DNA of 64,000 nt from M3007 sp043764095 (lineage in GTDB: Bacteria > Bacteroidota > Bacteroidia > Chitinophagales > Saprospiraceae), in the NCBI GenBank assembly GCA_043764095.1, contig JAYUKX010000056.1, positions 1 through 64,000 on the forward strand, written 5' to 3'. Position 1 is the first letter of the stretch, and each line of letters opens with the position of its first letter. Shown piece by piece: positions 45,392 to 54,449 of this stretch. Position numbers and translations under genes: made by a program. Below the pieces are notes generated by a model, which was given only the letters and a program-made list of their open reading frames with translations, had not been told where the DNA came from and made no database searches.

Positions 45392-46669
45392 TTATACAGG
45401 CTGATGGTTGCGGCTTTTCATCCAAAACCAAAGTCCTGTAAACGCAACAATCAAAATAATCGGGAAAATAACGATATTGGATAATGTCGCTTGTCCGGCC
45501 ATCAATTCCAATTGCTTCATTGACTCTTCTGGAATAGATTTGAAAAAAGCCGTAAGTCCTTCCGAACTCATAGCTCCCTCGTATTTATAACCCATTGCCG
45601 CCGCATTGTCCAATTTTGACTTGTCCAACCAACCGCCTACAATGGGTTGCAACATTGCCGTAGCAAACATACCTGCGCCGCCCATAAGCGACATACCCAA
45701 TGCACCCGATTTAGGGATATATTCCGCCGTAAAACCAATCATGGTAGGCCAAAAATAGCACACCCCTATAGCAAAAATGACAGCAGATACATAAGTCATA
45801 CCACCCGTTGCATGGCTCATTGAATAAATACCCAAAGTCGCAACCACAGCCGAAGCCAACAAAACGCCAACGGGATTGAGGCGGTGAATAACTGGCCCAG
45901 CAAAATAACGACCAACAGCCATCAAGCCAGTCACCAAAGCCAATATCAACATCGGTTGTGCGCCGGCCTTACCTAATAAACGCTCTACCCATTGTTGTGT
46001 ACTCAACTCTGTATTGGACGTCAAAACCATACAAAGAATCATAAAAATATACAAAGGTGTCATCATGCCCTTCAAGTTATCTAACAATGAAGCCTGTCCA
46101 GCATCGGCACGATCGGGGAAAGATTGCCCCATGAACAAATAAGCATAAATAAGCGTAGGGATCAACATAACCCCAATTTGTACCTGCCAACCCAAGCCTA
46201 AGCCTTGTCCGCCCAAAAACTGGGACAATAACGCTCCCAAGAAAATACCACCAGGAAACCAAACGTGAAATTTGTTCAACATAGTCGTCTGGTTTTTCTT
46301 ATACATATTGGAAATCAAAGGATTACACGCTGCTTCTACGGTACCATTGCCAAATCCGATAAAGAAATTAGATAATAGCAATGATGTAAAACCTCCTGCA
46401 AAAATCGTCATTAAAATACCTAATAAATGGGCAGAAAAAGCCACCCATACCATCCGTTTGGGGCCGAACTCATTATACAACCAGCCGCCAACAATAGTGG
46501 CAATAGGGAAACCTAAAATCGCCATTTGATTGATATAGCCCAATTGGGTATCCGTAAGGCTAAATTTAGTAGATAATTCAGAAAGAATACCAGCCCTGAT
46601 CGCAAATGCAAAAGCAGTAGTTACCAAGGCGAAGCAACTTGCTGTAAATAAACGTGATGAATTGACCAT
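45392..46669 (-). CDS. Major facilitator superfamily transporter
   Basis: A 425-residue 12-helix permease. The first half begins with RLFTASCFALVTTAFAFAIR and FGPKRMVWVAF, a motif A-like loop. The second half includes YFAGPVIHRLNPVGVLLASA, AIGVCYFWPTMIGFTAEYIP and GGAGMFATAMLQPIVGGWLD. The latter segments are like the sugar-porter FucP/NanT-type MFS proteins. The substrate is probably a sugar or organic acid, but this is inference. It stands alone. Confidence 0.85.
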   Translation of the reverse strand: MVNSSRLFTASCFALVTTAFAFAIRAGILSELSTKFSLTDTQLGYINQMAILGFPIATIVGGWLYNEFGPKRMVWVAFSAHLLGILMTIFAGGFTSLLLSNFFIGFGNGTVEAACNPLISNMYKKNQTTMLNKFHVWFPGGIFLGALLSQFLGGQGLGLGWQVQIGVMLIPTLIYAYLFMGQSFPDRADAGQASLLDNLKGMMTPLYIFMILCMVLTSNTELSTQQWVERLLGKAGAQPMLILALVTGLMAVGRYFAGPVIHRLNPVGVLLASAVVATLGIYSMSHATGGMTYVSAVIFAIGVCYFWPTMIGFTAEYIPKSGALGMSLMGGAGMFATAMLQPIVGGWLDKSKLDNAAAMGYKYEGAMSSEGLTAFFKSIPEESMKQLELMAGQATLSNIVIFPIILIVAFTGLWFWMKSRNHQPV

Positions 46670-46871
46670 AAATAAAAAGTTAGTTGAATCGTTACAAAAT
46701 TATGGTTTGTCGGTTGGTCGGTGCGAAGGTATCAAAAGTTTTATATTTTTCGGTAGGAACGAAAAAATTAATCTACCCCTTGCATTATTGACTTAAAACC
46801 CTGCATCTTTGCAGCCGAATTGAACCTACCGTTCAATCTTTATTTCTTTACCGTCGTTTAATATCAATCCA

Positions 46872-48437
46872 ATGCTCGTAAAAACGTATGCGGGATCCGT
46901 CCATGGGGTGGATGCACGTACCATCACCATTGAGGTGAACACCGGTGGCCCTGTAGCTGCCGCTCAGCAAGACAAGCCCAGTTTCTTTATCGTTGGCCTT
47001 CCCGATAGCGCAGTACGCGAGGGTTATTCGCGGATGGAAGCTGCTTTTAAAAATTCGCGTTTGCACTTGCCTCGCCTCAAAACCATCATCAACTTGGCGC
47101 CAGCCGATATCCGAAAAGAAGGCTCTTCTTTTGATCTACCCATTGCCGTCGGTATTCTTGCCGCCTCGGATATTATTCCTGCCGATGGGTTGGATCAATA
47201 TTTTATCATGGGCGAATTGTCTTTGGATGGCTCTTTGCGGCCCATTAAAGGCGCATTATCGATTGCGATCCAAGCGCGCAAACAAAAATTCAAAGGATTT
47301 ATCTTGCCCAAGATGAACGCCAAGGAAGCGGCTATCGTCAACGACCTCGATGTGTATGGCGTAGAGACGCTCAGCGAAGCCTTGTCGGTGTTGGCTGGCG
47401 ACAGTGGTATTCTGCCGACCAACGTGGATACCCGCGACGAATTTGCGGCCAATCTCGATAATTACGATGTCGATTTTAACGATGTGCGGGGTCAGGAGAA
47501 TATCAAACGCGCCTTAGAATTGGCGGCTTCTGGCGGCCACAATGTGATATTAATTGGGCCTCCGGGCGCAGGAAAAACGATGTTGGCGCGCCGATTGCCT
47601 ACTATTTTGCCCCCACTTACGCTAAAAGAAGCCTTAAACACGACCAAAATCCATTCCGTTGCGGGTGTTTTACCCCGCGATTCGGCATTGATTACCACCC
47701 GCCCATTTCGTGCTCCGCACCATACGATCAGCGATGTGGCATTGGTGGGCGGCGGCTCCGATCCGATGCCCGGTGAAATCAGTTTGGCGCATAATGGTGT
47801 TTTGTTTTTGGACGAATTGCCTGAGTTCAAACGCTCGGCGTTGGAAGTGATGCGGCAGCCGATGGAAGAGCGCCGAGTTACCATTAGTCGCGCTAAGGTG
47901 TCGGTCGATTATCCCGCCAGTTTTATGCTCGTGGCTTCCATGAATCCGTGTCCTTGCGGGTACTATAACCATCCCGAAAAAGATTGCGTATGCGGCCCGG
48001 GTGTGGTAAAGCGTTATGTTTCAAAAATATCGGGGCCATTGCTCGATCGTATTGACCTACATGTGGAGGTAACGCCTGTTTCTTATGACGAATTGAGCAG
48101 TAAAGAACGACCCAAAATTACCAGCACCGAAATCCGGGAACGCGTCTTACGCGCTCGCGAGGTTCAGGACGAACGTTTCAAGGACATAAAAGAAGTGTAT
48201 TGCAACGCACACATGCCCAGTCGTATGGTACGCGAAGTCTGCCAACTTTCGGATGCAGGTATCACGTTATTGAAAACAGCGATGGAAAAACTACAACTCT
48301 CCGCACGTGCCTACGACCGGATACTCAAAGTAGCGCGTACTGCTGCCGACTTGGGTGGTAGCAAGGATATTCGTATTGAGGATTTGGCAGAAGCAATTCA
48401 TTATAGGAGTTTGGATCGGGAAGGATGGGCTGGATAA
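46872..48437 (+). CDS. comM: YifB/ComM-type Mg-chelatase-like AAA+ ATPase
   Basis: A 521-residue protein with the N-terminal ChlI-like domain (FFIVGLPDSAVREGYSRMEA), an AAA+ core with Walker A GPPGAGKTML (about 230) and Walker B LFLDELPEFKRSALE, and a C-terminal Mg-chelatase-like domain (RAYDRILKVARTAADLGG). A four-cysteine cluster, NPCPCGYYNHPEKDCVCGPG, is typical of the family. In Vibrio and Acinetobacter the homologue drives branch migration during natural transformation. That role is plausible here but unproven. Confidence 0.93.
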   Translation: MLVKTYAGSVHGVDARTITIEVNTGGPVAAAQQDKPSFFIVGLPDSAVREGYSRMEAAFKNSRLHLPRLKTIINLAPADIRKEGSSFDLPIAVGILAASDIIPADGLDQYFIMGELSLDGSLRPIKGALSIAIQARKQKFKGFILPKMNAKEAAIVNDLDVYGVETLSEALSVLAGDSGILPTNVDTRDEFAANLDNYDVDFNDVRGQENIKRALELAASGGHNVILIGPPGAGKTMLARRLPTILPPLTLKEALNTTKIHSVAGVLPRDSALITTRPFRAPHHTISDVALVGGGSDPMPGEISLAHNGVLFLDELPEFKRSALEVMRQPMEERRVTISRAKVSVDYPASFMLVASMNPCPCGYYNHPEKDCVCGPGVVKRYVSKISGPLLDRIDLHVEVTPVSYDELSSKERPKITSTEIRERVLRAREVQDERFKDIKEVYCNAHMPSRMVREVCQLSDAGITLLKTAMEKLQLSARAYDRILKVARTAADLGGSKDIRIEDLAEAIHYRSLDREGWAG

Positions 48438-48625
48438 AGCGATCAAAATCTAGAGCAAGAGCAAGATGTTAATTTTTTCAAAGTATAAACCTAAAAAAAA
48501 CACGAAAAAACGGCGCGATTTTTGTTAATTCGGACATGTACAGGCAACTCGAAGGCGGCTTTTTGCACCATCTAAATACTTAAATCGGCAATACAATTTC
48601 GAATCATCGAATACTTAGAAAGAAT

Positions 48626-51532
48626 ATGAAAAAATTTGGCATTTTGTTCTTGCTCGCAACAATACTTATCCTTGGTTGCGTAACGACAAAAAAGAAAGGC
48701 GATATTAGTAGATTTAAAAGGGGGTACCATAGCCTTACCTCGCATTATAACTATTGGTTCAATGCCAACGAAGCTTTGCGCCTGAAAGAAGCCGAAATGA
48801 CCAAAGGTTATAAAGATAATTATAATAAATTATTGCCGCTTTACCCAGAAACCGCCGGAGAAACCGCTGCCGCCAAAAAAGATTTTGAAGCCGTGGAGAA
48901 AAAGGCCGCTATGGGTATTGGTCTGCATACTGCTGGTGCTTGGACCGACGATTGCTATTTGCTACTCGCACAATCCCAATACTATAAACAAGATTTTGAA
49001 ACCGCCGAAACCACGCTTTCTTTTATCAAGGAGGAGTATAATCCGAATAAAACGGCGAAAACGAAATTGAAAAAAACATCGAGTAAGAAGAAGACATCGG
49101 CAAAAAAGAGTAGTGCAAAAAAGAAAAAAGCAGTAAAAAAGAAAAAAGCAGCAAAAAAGAAAAAAGCGGCAAAAAAGAAGAAGAGTAGCAAAAAAGGCAA
49201 ATCAAGTGCTAAAGACAAAAAAACTACGTCTGCTAAAGATAAGAAGACGGATGCCCCTGTTGCCGATACAAAGAAAGATGATTCGAAGAAAAAGGACGAA
49301 GATGAGGAGGTTAAATTAGAAGTGACGGGTAAAAACCCCTACAAACGCGACCGCCGAGATGCCGCTTACCCTGCAGCCATGATTTGGTATGGCCGTACCC
49401 TCATTGAGCGCGAAAAATACGAGGAAGCCGAATTGATTTTCCGCGAACTCAACGAAGATCCGTTTTTGCCTAAAAACCTGCGCGACGATTTGTCTAAAGC
49501 AGAAGCACACCTTTGGATCGAACAAAAATTTTATGATAAAGCAGGTGTAGCCTTATCAAAAGCCATTAAATATGCCCGTAAAAAGAAGGAACGTGCTCGC
49601 ATGGCTTTTATTCAGGCACAACTTTTTGAAATGGCAGGCGAAACCGAGCAAGCCTACAATGCTTTAGAAACGGTATTGAAAAGCAAACCCGAATATGCGC
49701 TTGAGTTTAATGCGCGCCTCCACCAAATTTTGGATGGCTGGTACGCTGGAACTATCACGAATGCCGACGCGCAAAATCGTTTGGATCGCATGCTCAAAGA
49801 AGGTAAAAACAAGGAGTACCGCGACCAAATTTATTTCACATTGGGTGAGTTGGCGTTGGCCGATAAAAAGAAAAAAGAAGCGATTGGCTATTTTGCAAAA
49901 TCATTGGCGGCCTCTTCGAGCAACACCGCACAACGTGCCGAAAGTTACCTCCGTCTTGCCGATCTTTACTACGAAACAGAAGATTTCGTACTGGCCAAAG
50001 CCTATTACGACAGTACTATTTCGGTATTGCCTACTACGGATGAGCGTTTTGCACGCGCCAATACGAGTTCGAAAAACTTGACTGAAATTGCCCGTTTGAT
50101 CACAACGATCGAAAACAACGATAGCATCGTGCGGGTGTTTAATATGACCGAAGCAGAGCGAAATGACCTCGCTAAGCGCATCAAAAAAGACCGCGATGCT
50201 GCGGCGGCCAAACAAGCGGCTGCTGATCAGGCCAATAAAGATACCAATAAAGATAAGGGCAAAAGTGCTCCTCCTCCTGCAGCCAATGCAGGCTCAAAAG
50301 CATCTACCTTCTATTTCTATAGCGATGCGGCGATCAAAAAAGGCAAACGCGATTTTGAACGCAACTGGGGCGACCGCAAACTGGAAGACAATTGGCGGCG
50401 AAGCCAAAGGTTGACAGGTGGTGTCAATGAAGATCCCGGTAATGCCAATGCCGCCGATGACCCAGCCAAAGCCCAAAAAATAGAAGAAGATGCGCTCGCC
50501 GATATTTTCAAAGATTTACCGCGCAGCCAAGCCGAACTTTCGGTGATACACCTCGCCACCTACGAGGCGATGTTCAAATTAGGTACGCTGTTCCGCGATA
50601 AATTGGACAATAATATCCGTTGTTCGGGCACATTGGAGGATATGCAAGCGCGATACCCCGATACGGCTCGTTTCGATAAAGAAACTTGGTATTATTGTTT
50701 CTTGGCATTCAACGATCTGCGCAACCCAACACGAGCGCAGTATTATTTGGATAAATTGGTGGAAAAATACCCCAATAGCCCTTATACCAAGTCCATTACC
50801 GATCCTAATTTTGCCAATGCGAGCAAAGAAAAAGAACGCGAACTCAATACTTATTACGAACAAACGTATAATACATTCCGTAAAGGTGACTACAAAACGG
50901 CATTGGAACGCTGTGAAGAAGCACCCAAAAAATATGGTTCTACCAATATTTTCACCGCCAAATTTGCTTTGCTGAGTGCGTTATGTGTCGGTAACTTGCA
51001 AGGCAATGAAGCATATTGTAAAGCCCTAGCGGAGGTCATTGCGCGTTTCCCGGATAGCCCCGAGTCAACTCGTGCCAAAGAAATAGCACGCCTTTTAGCG
51101 TGTAAAGGTTTTGAAGGCAATGGCGAAGCCAAAAAAGCAGATCTCGACGAGGCATTTGTACCTGAAGACGATAAACTCCACTATTTTATGGTGGTGCTGA
51201 CAGGTACGGATATCAAATTAGAAAGTGTAAAAAACTCGATTTCCGATTATAACCGCGAAAACCACAAAAACGAGCAATTGCGCCTTTCTAATATTTATCT
51301 AGGTACTTCGCAAGATCAGCCGATTATTGTTCTCCGCAAATTTGATAATAAGGTAAAGGCTATGAAATACCTTAATGAAGTGAAAAACAAAAAGGATTTC
51401 TTAGGCGAAAGCAACAAAATTAGTTACGAAAAGGAGTTTTTTGTCGTAACACAGGAGAATTATAGAAGGGTACTCAAAAACAAAACTTTGGAAGGATATC
51501 GTACGTTTTTCCAGAGTAATTATGAAAAATAG
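48626..51532 (+). CDS. porW: PorW/SprE-type T9SS periplasmic lipoprotein with TPRs and a lysine-rich insert
   Basis: A 968-residue lipoprotein: the signal ends in LILGC. The following segment SRFKRGYHSLTSHYNYWFNA is the hallmark of PorW/SprE, a T9SS accessory protein that links secretion and gliding. Several TPR blocks run between about 100 and 740 (AAMIWYGRTLIEREKYEEAE, ARMAFIQAQLFEMAGETEQA). Between about 150 and 230 a long Lys/Ala/Ser tract interrupts the first TPR block. The C-terminal domain resembles the usual PorW end (FFVVTQENYRRVLKNKTL). A terminator follows. Confidence 0.88.
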   Translation: MKKFGILFLLATILILGCVTTKKKGDISRFKRGYHSLTSHYNYWFNANEALRLKEAEMTKGYKDNYNKLLPLYPETAGETAAAKKDFEAVEKKAAMGIGLHTAGAWTDDCYLLLAQSQYYKQDFETAETTLSFIKEEYNPNKTAKTKLKKTSSKKKTSAKKSSAKKKKAVKKKKAAKKKKAAKKKKSSKKGKSSAKDKKTTSAKDKKTDAPVADTKKDDSKKKDEDEEVKLEVTGKNPYKRDRRDAAYPAAMIWYGRTLIEREKYEEAELIFRELNEDPFLPKNLRDDLSKAEAHLWIEQKFYDKAGVALSKAIKYARKKKERARMAFIQAQLFEMAGETEQAYNALETVLKSKPEYALEFNARLHQILDGWYAGTITNADAQNRLDRMLKEGKNKEYRDQIYFTLGELALADKKKKEAIGYFAKSLAASSSNTAQRAESYLRLADLYYETEDFVLAKAYYDSTISVLPTTDERFARANTSSKNLTEIARLITTIENNDSIVRVFNMTEAERNDLAKRIKKDRDAAAAKQAAADQANKDTNKDKGKSAPPPAANAGSKASTFYFYSDAAIKKGKRDFERNWGDRKLEDNWRRSQRLTGGVNEDPGNANAADDPAKAQKIEEDALADIFKDLPRSQAELSVIHLATYEAMFKLGTLFRDKLDNNIRCSGTLEDMQARYPDTARFDKETWYYCFLAFNDLRNPTRAQYYLDKLVEKYPNSPYTKSITDPNFANASKEKERELNTYYEQTYNTFRKGDYKTALERCEEAPKKYGSTNIFTAKFALLSALCVGNLQGNEAYCKALAEVIARFPDSPESTRAKEIARLLACKGFEGNGEAKKADLDEAFVPEDDKLHYFMVVLTGTDIKLESVKNSISDYNRENHKNEQLRLSNIYLGTSQDQPIIVLRKFDNKVKAMKYLNEVKNKKDFLGESNKISYEKEFFVVTQENYRRVLKNKTLEGYRTFFQSNYEK

Positions 51533-51567
51533 GGTTGGTTATATTTGATCAATTTTATTGAAATATT

Positions 51568-51608
51568 AAATCCCGTTTGGCTTTTTGGGCTGGGCGGGAT
51601 TTTTTTTG
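51568..51608 (+). terminator. Terminator after porW
   Basis: AAATCCCG and CGGGATTT enclose a 19-nt loop, followed by T's. It abuts the left copy of the island-edge repeat. Confidence 0.7.
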
Positions 51609-51728
51609 TCGGCGTGACTTTTTTGTTCACGCCGACAATTGGTGCAAAATCACGAGTGTGCATTTATTAAACGCCTGTTTTTGATCTAAAAACGCTTGTT
51701 TGAGTTGTTTTTTGGGTCATTTTTTTGA
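51604..51728. repeat. Left copy of a direct repeat that bounds the TIR/Roc island
   Basis: The copy starts with a 12-bp-stem hairpin (TTGTCGGCGTGA / TCACGCCGACAA, 51606-51638). About 90 nt follow that align with the copy at 63255-63377: near-identity over the first 43 nt, then lower. Both copies point the same way. Confidence 0.75.
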
Positions 51729-51818
51729 AATGGCTCAATCTTAGAACGGGTGTCTAATTGTAGGGGCTGGGGGTAGTCGCGCCTACAAAAGGGACGTTTT
51801 ATTGTTTAGGACACTTAC

Positions 51819-52313
51819 TCAAGCCCTAAAATAATTATAAAATAACACGCCTAAAACAAATGCTAATGGAACTAGATAAAAAGGAAATAGCGTTTTAGAG
51901 CGCATCATATCCCAAACTGTATTGCCTCCTTTCATCAAATTTTCCTCTTTACCATCCACTGTGCGCTTGAACGTATTGAGATCATATTGGTAAGCGTCGG
52001 TATATGGGCGATGTTTGACTACCCATTTGTACAATTCGCGATAAAGCCGTTCGGTACTTAGAAAAAACGCATCTAAATACCAAAAACAGAAAATAGGTAG
52101 CAATAAAAACAGGTTCATTTGCATAGAAAAAGTATGATCGGTACTGGCTTGTGCAAAAAGAGCTTTGCTTTCCAATACCACCAAAGCAGAAAGGATACCA
52201 ATAAGCCATGCTTTTACCTGAAATGAATTTTGCGCCATGCGCTTCACAATATCCTGGATCAGGTCGAGTTCTTTGTGTAGATTATCGTGGTTGTCTGTTG
52301 ATTTATTTGCCAT
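51819..52313 (-). CDS. Small three-helix membrane protein, last gene of the TIR/Roc operon
   Basis: A 164-residue protein: a helical N-terminus (NLHKELDLIQDIVKRMAQNS), three membrane helices (about 34-52, 66-84, 140-160) and a central cytosolic loop (RLYRELYKWVVKHRPYTDAY). It has the look of small membrane effectors found beside nucleotide-signalling and TIR systems, though I cannot name the family. Its ATG lies inside the end of the ATPase gene (11-nt overlap), so it is translated with the operon. A pore-forming role is inference. Confidence 0.7.
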   Translation of the reverse strand: MANKSTDNHDNLHKELDLIQDIVKRMAQNSFQVKAWLIGILSALVVLESKALFAQASTDHTFSMQMNLFLLLPIFCFWYLDAFFLSTERLYRELYKWVVKHRPYTDAYQYDLNTFKRTVDGKEENLMKGGNTVWDMMRSKTLFPFYLVPLAFVLGVLFYNYFRA

Positions 52314-53745
52314 TTTGTTGTTTTGTTTTAATGATTGAATCTATATTTGAATTTATCTCTACAGCTATTTTATTAAAAACTGCATCATTATTATTGTGAT
52401 TAATAACGGGGATTTCATCTTCTGGAAGGATACGAAATGAATAGCGACTTAAAGTAAAATCCCATAAACATGGCCTCAAAATAATTGCAAAATTATGAGA
52501 TGTATTTTGCTTAATTACAATTTCTTGAATAAGTGGGGCAATATCTAGTGATAGGTAGTCTGAACTTATCATAAGTATAATAAGATCAGCACTTTCCAAA
52601 CTAATTCTTATCGTGCGTAAATCATTTTCAGTGGTATAAGTTGATAACGCAATATCCTTCCATTTAACTTTTGATTTTAGTGGCTTAATATGTTTATCAA
52701 ACTCATCTTCCAAAGGTGTATCAGCGACTGCATATATCTGCACGACATTGACAGCATATTTAGGATTATGGGTTGGTATCCTGCTCGTTTTATATTCCCA
52801 AATAGGCTCGTCACTTAATAAACGCTCTACAAAAGAATTGTAAGATTGAGTCAGTGACAGACTATTTGTAATCGTTTCATCTAGTACTGCAATTTTCTCA
52901 CCAAAGGCATAATAAGTACTTTGCTGGATGGGTGTCTGAAAATAATTAGATAAAGTTAGTTCTGAAAGGTCGTACACCTTTTGAAAAACCTCTTCAAAAG
53001 ATTGCGTATATTTTCTAGCCCAGTATTCACGTTCTTTTTTCTCCTGCATCTCTATTCGAGATGCCATTGGAAAAATCCTTAGCGGGCGAAGGTCTCCTGA
53101 ATTTTTCCGATAATCGGTCGCAATTTCAACCATATTCAAAACACCCTCCAAATTTTGGCTATTGGGTATAAAAGCCAAAACCAAGGCATCCGGCATAAGC
53201 ATTGTACATACACCACCAGCATCAGTATGTCCTGTGCGAGAATCGATAAGTATGTAATCGTATTTTTCTTTTAAATAATACGAAAAACGGGAGAAAAAAT
53301 TGGGAATTCCAGTAAAAAACTGCTCCCATTTAAATGTCATTATATTTTTAGCATAAGACCTATCCTCTACATTACCCGCTCGTAAAAAAGAAAGTGCTCC
53401 GCCCCAATTTTTATTTTTTTCTATAGGAATTATGGAAGCATCTATCTTATTAAATGCGATATTAAGAGCATCCTCATCTTCTTCATCAGCCTTCATGTCG
53501 GGTAATTGGTTACTCGATTCTATCAGAAACTCAATCAAACCTGCTTTGTTTTTAGCCGAATTGGTGAGATATGGCTCAATATATGTTTCTAGCCCTGGTG
53601 CCTCTAAATCCCAATCGATCATAAGTACATTATGGCCTTTTTGTGCTAAAAGAACACCTATGTTGACCAACGACATAGTACGGCCAACACCCCCTTTATA
53701 GGAGTAAAATGTGATAACTTTACCTAACTTATTGCTTTTAATCAC
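52303..53745 (-). CDS. ParA-like KGGVGR ATPase with a C-terminal TIR-like domain (module copy 2)
   Basis: A 480-residue protein. The N-terminal SIMIBI-type NTPase has the deviant Walker A YSYKGGVGRTMSLVN (17-23), VLMIDWDLEAPGLETY and the conserved DYILIDSRTGHTDAGG. The Lys-Gly-Gly-x-Gly-Arg form differs from ordinary ParA KGGxGKT. From about residue 340 a TIR-like fold follows (VVQIYAVADTPLEDEFDKHI, LESADLIILMISSDYLSL, and FAIILRPCLWDFTLSRY), with a Glu in IQEIVIK in the place of the catalytic one. It overlaps the preceding TIR gene by 8 nt and the following membrane gene by 11 nt. Confidence 0.82.
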   Translation of the reverse strand: MIKSNKLGKVITFYSYKGGVGRTMSLVNIGVLLAQKGHNVLMIDWDLEAPGLETYIEPYLTNSAKNKAGLIEFLIESSNQLPDMKADEEDEDALNIAFNKIDASIIPIEKNKNWGGALSFLRAGNVEDRSYAKNIMTFKWEQFFTGIPNFFSRFSYYLKEKYDYILIDSRTGHTDAGGVCTMLMPDALVLAFIPNSQNLEGVLNMVEIATDYRKNSGDLRPLRIFPMASRIEMQEKKEREYWARKYTQSFEEVFQKVYDLSELTLSNYFQTPIQQSTYYAFGEKIAVLDETITNSLSLTQSYNSFVERLLSDEPIWEYKTSRIPTHNPKYAVNVVQIYAVADTPLEDEFDKHIKPLKSKVKWKDIALSTYTTENDLRTIRISLESADLIILMISSDYLSLDIAPLIQEIVIKQNTSHNFAIILRPCLWDFTLSRYSFRILPEDEIPVINHNNNDAVFNKIAVEINSNIDSIIKTKQQNGK

Positions 53746-54442
53746 GAAATGGAAATTTACGCTTTATAGGTTTTACATGATTACTAACATATTCTTGTAG
53801 TAATATTTTATCTTGGTCATCATCGGGGTTTCGCAGTGCAAAATTTTCACAATCTTCTGTAAGCAATGTATTTTCTTGATCTAAACATTCCCAATGATAC
53901 GCAATTTTACGTGCCAATGTTTGAACCTTACTATGCAATCCCTCGTGGTCTCGCAATGGTATAGAGGAGTGGGAATAAGTAGTGAAGTCAAAACGAATGT
54001 TGTCAAGTAGAATATCCGGTACTCGATCAGGTTCGTTTAAAACAACTGTAAATACCCATTCATGCTTATGTGTTTCATCAAATCCTAACTTAACACACCG
54101 CTCTTGTAACCGCCTAAACATACCTTCCAACTCAGAAGCACAATAAAGTTTATCCTTGTTAAGATAATGGGGCGTAAAAACGACAACCATGCAGACACTT
54201 TTACAAACAGCGGAAGCAAAAGTAGACAAAAGCGTTGTCCCTTCTTCTAAATCTTGATCTAAAAAAACGATTGATTTATCATAATTAACACCTGCTCTTT
54301 GTAATTCGCGGTGAAGTTCATTCTTTAAATCACGTGCAAAAGCATTAATTGTATCCTCAATATCCTGCCTTCGGGCATCTCTACCTCTATCTGACCGATC
54401 TCCATTACGATAACTAATAAAACAGGCGTGTTCAAATTGCAT
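53738..54442 (-). CDS. Stand-alone TIR-domain protein (module copy 2)
   Basis: A 234-residue protein that is mostly one TIR-like domain: strand 1 HACFISYRNGD, a long loop, SIVFLDQDLEEG, then VCMVVVFTPHYLNKDKLY with CASELEGM. The Glu in CASELEGM is where catalytic TIR NADases keep their active residue, so NAD+ cleavage is possible. The helical C-terminus (TLARKIAYHWECLDQEN) is shared with the copy at 58960. It lies 7 nt after the Roc-COR-TIR gene and overlaps the ATPase gene by 8 nt. Confidence 0.82.
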   Translation of the reverse strand: MQFEHACFISYRNGDRSDRGRDARRQDIEDTINAFARDLKNELHRELQRAGVNYDKSIVFLDQDLEEGTTLLSTFASAVCKSVCMVVVFTPHYLNKDKLYCASELEGMFRRLQERCVKLGFDETHKHEWVFTVVLNEPDRVPDILLDNIRFDFTTYSHSSIPLRDHEGLHSKVQTLARKIAYHWECLDQENTLLTEDCENFALRNPDDDQDKILLQEYVSNHVKPIKRKFPFRD

Positions 54443-54449
54443 GGTCTAT

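Noticed and set aside
49080..49300. Possible frameshift in porW at the lysine tract
   Set aside because: The frame is continuous and PorW motifs are present on both sides, so it is an insert.
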